Source: Prostheceraeus crozeri (taxonomy: Eukaryota > Platyhelminthes > Polycladida > Euryleptidae). Taken from it: 64,000 nt of DNA. A model generated the notes under the pieces. The model did not search any database, was not told where the DNA came from, and saw only the letters and a list, made by a program, of their open reading frames with translations. The stretch covers positions 1-64,000 of the forward strand of contig CAJQUW010004409.1 of assembly GCA_907163375.1 (NCBI GenBank), written 5' to 3'. Every line of letters begins with the position of its first letter. Positions within the stretch are counted from its first letter, which is position 1. Positions 56,838-64,000 of this stretch are shown here, one piece after another. A program made the position numbers and the translations under genes.

Positions 56838-59177
56838 ACGATGCAGAATCTCAGAAAAATATTACCTTTCATGCTGGCACTTTTCAACGTCTTTGTTTAT
56901 AGGCCTATTAAATCGCGTAATTTTTCTGAAATGTATGGCTACATCATGGCTCTGCGTATAGCAGGCTAGCAGCATCTGGCTGAAAAAAATAAAATATGAA
57001 TACTTAATTTCAAAAGAGCGATGTCACACTTAGAAGCATTTAGAATGCAAAGTTACATCCAATCTCGAATATTTGCCAAATATACAACTGTGAGGAAACT
57101 ATTCTTGATACAGAATTCAATAATTTGCCACTATATAACTGTCCAAAATTTAAATTTTTAATCGTGCATTTGTCAATTAATAAAACGTCGATTGCTTTAT
57201 GACATGCACAAGAGATAGCCCGTGATGTACACCTTACATTTTTGGCTGACAGTCCAGGTGCTGTATCTAGGAATCCATGATTTCTAAGTAGCCATAGATT
57301 TCTTGATGTCATTGCATGGTCGACAAGAGGCTAAGGACTTTGTAGCTCATAAACATGAACGATGGACACTGATGTGCGCAAAAGTTTTGAATTTTGCTTG
57401 GCTGACAGTCCAGGCGTTAATCCATGTGGAGATGCATCCATAGAAATATATTACCTTCACTCGATTAGAGAGTCCTTTTCAGTACCCGGAGTGATGTCGT
57501 TGTCACGATCGCTGCGCTCTCGACAACAACATCGCTCTTCGTACTGATAAGTTCTTCGTGAAAATATTTATACCTTCCATCGCCAATATATCATAATCTA
57601 TATGATTCTATATGCTAGGAAAACATACCACATATGCTAAGGACCAAATGATATTAGTTTTAAAGCTGTGCCTTTTCATCAGTTTCCAAGCATTGCGTAT
57701 CTGAGAGGAAACTCAAAGCTATGCTCCGGTATGCTCTTTGGTGTGCGAATGGTAAAACTCGCAATTAAGACTAATTAATTGTTCAGATTCTCCGGAAATT
57801 GTGAGTATTAATTAATGTTTTGAAAATTTACAAATTTATCATACTAAATTGCACTTTTTATCAATCGCTTAGCTCACATGAAAGCGCTAAATTGATTTCT
57901 GTTACGTCTTTATCCTATTACAGATCTTTATTCCATGAAGACGACGTAGTACACTGCAGAAGGGCATATAGAGATAAAACCTTTCAGAAGAATATTGCCG
58001 TCTACCTATTGAGGATTGCCCTTCATTTATCACACTATTCCATTCCATTCACTTTTATACCTTCCAGGTTTTGGAGAGCTTGCAAATATCGATACCGAAT
58101 TGATATCGCGAGTGGTTTGTGATGGCTTCACAGTTGTGGTAAAACATTAAAAATTTTGTTGCGTTTTCAAAGGGAGCAGAAGCATAACAGTACATACTAC
58201 TTTAAAAAGTGAATGCAAGCATATTTTGCATCCAGAATTATCATGTGATAGCTAAAAGTTTGAGACGGGAGGGCGCATCAGCATTGTAATTTAAATTTTG
58301 TAAACAATATTCAATGACATGATATTTTAAAACCTAACTTGCCGAATACACAACACTAACATGCGGAGTTGCCCGAAAAGTGAATTAACCTCTATTATGA
58401 ACTGTAGTGTACTCGAGGATGATTTTGAAAGCATGCTAATTTCAACATGAATTCTGAAAATGTTTTAAACCAGGTGTTAATAGACATGGATTATTTAAAA
58501 CAGTAATTACATAGGCATGCAAAACGGCGTTCAGTTAGTTAATTATAGACTTCATTTATCCCTGAAATATATTGCATGCGCGTATGGGATCCATAGCGAC
58601 ATCATACGAAGCTTCATTATGATCGCTCTCATATGATAACCTCGTTCATTCCCAACAAAGTAATGGAGACCACATATAAATTTACACATCACGAAATCTT
58701 GAAGTTCCGATAGATCAAGTTACTAGAATTGCGCTTCGTAGAAAAGCACAAGTGAATTGTATTCATGAGAAATTCCGTTTCAAAAATGAATGTACCGTTC
58801 GAAGTCACTAATCCTCACCAAGGGCGTGAAAACATTTTTCAAGCAGATCGCGCCTGTCGAGGAATTGAGCCATGTTGGATTTGAGGGGAGGGAAAGTGGG
58901 GAAGTTCCCCTGCACTGCCTCGTCTCATCCCCATTACTGAAGATGCACCTTCCTTCGCTGATGGGGAAGAATATTTCGGACGTACATTGCCTCAATCAGA
59001 TTGATTGAGCTTCAATTTATTGTTTTTGTGAATAAAGGCAGCTTGACAGGTGTAGGCGTAATTTCCACACAATTCTTCATAAACTTAATTGTCTAATCAT
59101 CAATAATTAACTTTCTTTGTTCATAAAGATGACAAATGAATTCGAGAAGCAGAAAATGATTAAAGGTAACAAACCAT
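56838..59177. other. spacer, no recognised gene
   Basis: Several 60-100-codon frames on both strands (for example 57820-58122 plus, 58780-58995 minus) resemble nothing known to me and lack splice or start context. The word TTGGCTGACAGTCCAGG occurs twice in direct order (about 57243 and 57402). Confidence 0.5.
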
Positions 59178-59186
59178 CACAAAAAG
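59178..59186. repeat. 9-bp target duplication, left
   Basis: CACAAAAAG, identical to 62349-62357. Confidence 0.9.
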
Positions 59187-62100
59187 ACGTGTGTGAAGTT
59201 AGCGGAACCATTTTTTATTATAGCTTAATTCTATTCGAAACAGCTGCTAGTTTGTCAATTTCAGTCTCCTGATTACGAATCTGAGCTCAGATTTCACAAA
59301 TTCACAGTCGCTTCTGAGAAATTCAAGTTTAAAGATAAAAGTGGTCCCGCTGTGAAGTTAGCGGAACCATCCAGCAGAACCAATTGCTGAGTCTCGCTGA
59401 TTGACGCAGTAAATCAATTTCTTTTGGTCACTACCCGATCAATTTTGTTGTGCTGATCACGAATATGTGCCTCATCTTTCAAAACAGTGCAGATTTCACC
59501 CGGAAATCTGAATTTCACTTTTTCTGCAAGCTGATTGTGAAGTTAGCGGAACCATTTTTCAATACAAAGAATTTCTCAGCGAAATCCATCCTCTCCTACT
59601 AATTTGAAGCTCCTAATCACAAATCTGTAATCAGATTTGCAAAACTCGCCCGCATTGCAAAGATATTCCTCTATCTGGGTCCGCTGTGAAGTGCCCGGAA
59701 CCACCTACTGGCATTAAAATTTCAAATTCTAATTTTTGCACAGAATCACTGCAATAGACATACCAAGAGAATGGAATTGCTTCACTGATCACGGTTTGCC
59801 GTCCGATTTCACGGGAGAATAAGTACTTGCCGAGAAAAATGGATTTTACGGTTATCATGGACTTTTCTGCAAGCTGATTGTGAAGTTAGCGGAACCATTT
59901 TTCAATACAAAGAATTTCTCAGCGAAATCCATCCTCTCCTACTAATTTGAAGCTCCTAATCACAAATCTGTAATCAGATTTGCAAAACTCGCCCGCATTG
60001 TAAAGATATTCCTCTATCTGGGTCCGCTGTGAAGTGCCCGGAACCACCTACTGGCATTAAAATTTCAAATTCTAATTTTTGCACAGAATCACTGCAATAG
60101 ACATACCAAGAGAATGGAATTGCTTCACTGATCACGGTTTGCCGTCCGATTTCACGGGAGAATAAGTACTTGCCGAGAAAAATGGATTTTACGGTTATCA
60201 TGGACTTTTCTGCAAGCTGATTGTGAAGTTAGCGGAACCATTTTTTCAATACAAGAATTTCTCAGCGAAATCCATCCTCTCCTACTAATTTGAAGCTCCT
60301 AATCACAAATCTGTAATCAGATTTGCAAAACTCGCCCGCATTGCAAAGATATTCCTCTATCTGGGTCCGCTGTGAAGTGCCCGGAACCACCTACTGGCAT
60401 TAAAATTTCAAATTCTAATTTTTGCACAGAATCACTGTAATAGACATACCAAGAGAATGGAATTGCTTCACTGATCACGGTTTGCCGTCCGATTTCACGG
60501 GAGAATAAGTACTTGCCGAGAAAAATGGATTTACAGTTTTCAAGGATTTCATCGGAATCTCAGAAAAAATCCAACCTCTCCAGATCAGCCGAACCATCAT
60601 TTATTACAGCACAATTCTATTGCACCATCACAATGTGTTAATTACCTCTTGTGCGCTTTCCTTCTCGGTGCATGCTGTTGTGCCTCTGAAGTCATTAGAT
60701 GTTTGAAGAAGACGGTTTACAAGTGTTCGTCCATCGGAACGCTGGTATCGCTAATTTCTCCATGTTTGTTGTTTGTAATTACGAGGTTAGTTAAAGAAAA
60801 ACTTTCATGTTGTCCTAAAAAGGATTCAGAATCGCTTCATTGTTGAAAGATTGCAATGCTTTGTAGCTATTGAGCATATTAATTCATTTCGTATCAAAAA
60901 AACATAAAGTCTTAGTAGGATAAATTTTTCGGTTCCCATGCTGTCAAATCTCTGCAGCGGATTGGTAATTCATTAGTTGCATAATATCCTGAGGTGATAA
61001 AAGATAAGAACTTGCTAATAAGTGCGATTCTTGCATAATGAAAAAATCACGTGTGTGAAGTTGGCGCAACCACTCAGCGCGACCATTTTTGTTTTTACTG
61101 CGCCACTCCCAAAAATCACATAAACCACACAATTCGAGGTCGCTGATTATGTGCCACTACTCGGTTTCACGAAATTCAGCCTCCTTTGGCCAGAAAACGC
61201 ATTTCAAATTGGTTGCGCTGTGAAGTTGGCGCAACCAATTTTTCTGACTTTCATAAATTTAGCGCATCAAGCAACAAAATCATAACAAACGATGAAATAT
61301 CCATGCCTAATTATGTGCCACGCAAAAAATTACTAAAAATAATCGATCTTCATGGAAAAATCAAGTTTCAAAATTTTATTTTGAACCGTGATCAGTGAAG
61401 CAATTCCATTCTTTGGTATGTCTATTGCAGTGATTCTGTGCAAAAATTAGAATTTGAAATTTTAATGCCAGTAGGTGGTTCCGGGCACTTCAAGCGGACC
61501 CAGATAGAGGAATATCTTTGCAATGCTGGCGAGTTTTGCAAATCTGATTACAGATTTGTGATTAGGAGCTTCAAATTAGTAGGAGAGGATGGATTTCGCT
61601 GAGAAATTCTTTGTATTGAAAAATGGTTCCGCTAACTTCACAATCAGCTTGCAGAAAAGTCCATGATAACCGTAAAATCCATTTTTCTCGGCAAGTACTT
61701 ATTCTCCCGTGAAATCGGACGGCAAACCGTGATCAGTGAAGCAATTCCATTCTCTTGGTATGTCTATTGCAGTGATTCTGTGCAAAAAATTAGAATTTGA
61801 AATTATAATGCCAGTAGGTGGTTCCGGGCACTTCACAGCGGTCCCAGATAGAGGAATATCTTTGCAATGCGGGCGAGTTTTGCAAATCTGATTACAGATT
61901 TGTGATTAGGAGCTTCAAATTAGTAGGAGAGGATGGATTTCGCTGAGAAATTCTTTGTATTGAAAAATGGTTCCGCTAACTTCACAATCAGCTTGCAGAA
62001 AAAGTGAAATTCAGATTTCCGGGTGAAATCTGCACTGTTTTGAAAGATGAGGCACATATTCGTGATCAGCACAACAAAATTGATCGGGTAGTGACCAAAA

Positions 62101-62348
62101 GAAATTGATTTACTGCGTCAATCAGCGAGACTCAGCAATTGGTTCTGCTGGATGGTTCCGCTAACTTCACAGCGGGACCACTTTTATCTTTAAACTTGAA
62201 TTTCTCAGAAGCGACTGTGAATTTGTGAAATCTGAGCTCAGATTCGTAATCAGGAGACTGAAATTGACAAACTAGCAGCTGTTTCGAATAGAATTAAGCT
62301 ATAATAAAAAATGGTTCCGCTGAGTGGTTCCGCTAACTTCACACACGT
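59187..62348. mobile_element. palindromic long-TIR element, 9-bp duplication
   Basis: 3162-bp element with ends ACGTGTGTGAAGTTAGCGG (left) and its exact inverse (right), flanked by a perfect 9-bp duplication CACAAAAAG. The arms (59187-60545 and 61385-62348) are inverted copies. The left arm has three tandem 343-bp sub-units, the right arm fewer than two. The motif GTGAAGTTAGCGGAACCA and its variants (GTGAAGTGCCCGGAACCA, GTGAAGTTGGCGCAACCA) recurs about 16 times at ~150-180-bp steps, always pointing inward from each end. The ~840-bp centre has no long open frame. A 9-bp duplication with long, sub-repeat-bearing TIRs fits a non-autonomous Mutator-like (possibly Rehavkus-like) element; this is inference. 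Confidence 0.9.
59522..60545 (+). repeat. 343-bp sub-repeats in the left arm
   Basis: Three units starting TTCTGCAAGCTGATTGTGAA at 59522, 59865 and 60208 (exact 343-bp steps). Units 1 and 2 are almost identical; unit 3 ends in a diverged form (CAGTTTTCAAGG). The same unit appears inverted in the right arm, with borders 344 bp apart at about 61656 and 62000. Confidence 0.95.
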
Positions 62349-62357
62349 CACAAAAAG
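62349..62357. repeat. 9-bp target duplication, right
   Basis: CACAAAAAG, identical to 59178-59186. Confidence 0.9.
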
Positions 62358-63780
62358 AGTGTAATCCAAAATGCTATCTTGTTTCTTTCAGGGTCTTGAT
62401 GACAAGGCACTATTTTATTCACATGAATGTTATAAAGTTCTTCACAATCCATAAAATTCCTGTTTTCAAAATTATTCGCGGGCGTTCGAAGTGCGCGGAA
62501 GAGAGTGGTATTATAAGAATCGATGTCCTCCTCCTTATTTGATCACCACCTTTTCCGGCTTTGGTTGCAACGTTGACCCAAACTTCCGGTCGAAAGCTTC
62601 CCCCTACTGCTATCAAGCTTAAATCCAACACTGGAAGACCGATTATGTTCGATAAAACTCATGCCCAAAGGCGAAGTTTTCCTTGAACTCGACACCATCA
62701 AAACTTTCATCTAAACTTTCTATGGTATTGTTAATTTCTATGTAATGGACATCCCGCTGCTAAATCTTCCCAGGGTCCGGTAAGGGGCCCTTAAGGATAT
62801 CAGGGGTATTTTTGGGCAACCATACTTTTTATCTTTTCTGGTTGGAAGCACTGATCGCTGCATGATTTCTCCAGAAAATTGCTTAAAAGCTCTATTTTTT
62901 AGCAATTACAGCTTTTTTTGAATCAGGGGTAGCTTCGGGTTGGCTAAGGGCTAGGGTTAGCTCAGGGCATTTCACACATCAGGGTTAGCTAAGGGCATGA
63001 TACGGGTTTTTTCTTTCAAATGTTTTATAGGAAAAATAGGCAGTAACAGAACTTTCCAGTGCTATTAGAGGATGTTCGCAGTAATGAATGTCAACATCAA
63101 GATAATTGAATTGTGCAGCAAAGCTCTGATTTACAAGAAACACATCAGGATATTTATGTCTCTAAATAGCGCTATGGAAAACATGGTGCATGAATTCGCA
63201 AGAAAGAAAATAAAATCGACTTAATCAAGCAACTTTATGCTCTGTTTTGAACGACTGGTATGCTCAATCTCTCACTTTTTGAGAATAACATCGTTTGAAT
63301 AGACTGTGCGAAGAATTGTTTAAACATCCTAAACAAATTGATTGAACATAAATGATGACATTTTCAAAATTAGGGGATCTGCAGCTGGAGCTGAATTTTC
63401 AGGATGGGTATAAAACCTGATCACGACCGATCAAGCCGATCATACCGATCAGAAAAAATCAGACGCTTTTGCCGTAAAAATGGCTTCAGAGCAATAATTG
63501 TCGCCTACCATTGCCTGTAGTACAGTAATGAACCAGTAAAAATCACAGAAAACCATCAAAAACGTCAAAATTTAAATATATCAACTCAATAGGCTCAAAC
63601 CGAAAAATGTGATATTTTCTTTCGTTGCATGTAGAATATTGTTTCCCTATATGTTTAGATTGCGATAAATGGCACCAGGAAATGCAAGAAAATTTGCGGA
63701 AAACACTTTCTAATAGTAATAATTGCCATTATTTTCATTTTCTTTTGATGCTCTTGACCTAATTTCATACATTTAAACTA
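62358..63780. other. spacer, no recognised gene
   Basis: No gene recognised. The minus-strand frame 62419-62631 (FRPEVWVNVATKAGKGGDQI) is the only peptide of ordinary look, unassigned. Short direct words AGGGTTAGCT(C/A)AGGGCAT occur twice near 62952-62998, and GATCA-type repeats near 63418-63450. Confidence 0.45.
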
Positions 63781-64000
63781 AATTTCCTCAATGAATCCTT
63801 TTGATCGGCGGACATTTCTTCTCTCTAGTTGGTTGTTCACATCAAATACTACCCAGAAATGCAAAGAACCCCGTGCCGATCAAATCCGAACACCAACCGA
63901 ACAAGTCGTTTTTGTGAGAGGACATAGTGAAATTTCAGGAGTTTCTCCTACACTAGGCCTATTCCAATGTCAATTTCCTCAATGAATCCTTTTGATCGGC
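63781..64000. repeat. start of a 191-bp-spaced repeat at window edge
   Basis: AATTTCCTCAATGAATCC followed by TTTTGATCGGC occurs at 63781 and again at 63972, where it runs into the window end (29 identical bases). The spacing of 191 bp suggests a tandem array beginning here. Confidence 0.7.

Noticed and set aside
57820-58122. 100-codon plus-strand frame as a gene
   Set aside because: Composition and context look random; no family, splice or polyadenylation support.
58780-59008. Overlapping ~71-codon frames on both strands
   Set aside because: No recognisable motif, and neither strand is favoured.
59631-60201. Two identical 75-codon minus-strand frames
   Set aside because: They recur only because the 343-bp sub-repeat recurs; there is no supporting start or homology.

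Overview
This window is repeat-rich, AT-rich animal nuclear DNA with very little host coding sequence. It is metazoan because it holds two exons of a Hey-type bHLH gene with GT-AG introns, next to remains of animal transposon groups (Penelope-like, piggyBac, hAT, mariner-like, LINE, long-TIR elements). Frequent TACATGTA and AGGCCTA words would fit an aquatic invertebrate, but the species cannot be named from this. No retrovirus, LTR element or Polinton was recognised.

Layout. 1-5335: a 188-bp satellite, clean to about 2030 and indel-ridden after. 7131-7634: an orphan open frame. 7870-9237: a fold-back element. 10117-13086 and 26079-30312: two direct copies of a ~2.97-kb composite repeat (mariner-like transposase end plus LINE RT piece), the second split by a truncated Penelope-like element with a 13-bp target duplication. 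Between the copies lie a nearly complete Penelope-like element (13.14-15.85 kb), a six-exon acidic/zinc-finger gene of unknown function cut off by it (15.84-19.38 kb), small tandem repeats, a decayed transposase-like gene (21.0-22.8 kb) and a 5'-truncated LINE (23.88-24.63 kb). 31.27-33.58 kb: a decayed piggyBac. 34.79-35.45 kb: a minisatellite. 37.85-38.42 kb: a tRNA-Thr-like sequence and two Hey exons. 39.39-40.09 kb: an odd stretch almost without cytosine. 41.24-48.85 kb: a probable hAT relic that now contains a ~110-bp satellite. 51.03-56.83 kb: a DNA transposon with ~630-bp inverted repeats and an unusual zinc-ribbon/GGGG-motif protein, with a piggyBac inside its right inverted repeat. 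59.19-62.35 kb: a palindromic element with a perfect 9-bp target duplication and tandem 343-bp sub-repeats in its arms. The right edge enters another repeat of 191-bp spacing.

There is no operon-like logic. The window is a record of nested insertions in which relative ages can be read. The most credible host genes are the Hey fragment and, less surely, the acidic/zinc-finger gene. The least-described objects are the 51.0-56.8 kb and 59.2-62.3 kb elements. Several repeat stretches look like low-quality long-read consensus and should be treated with care.
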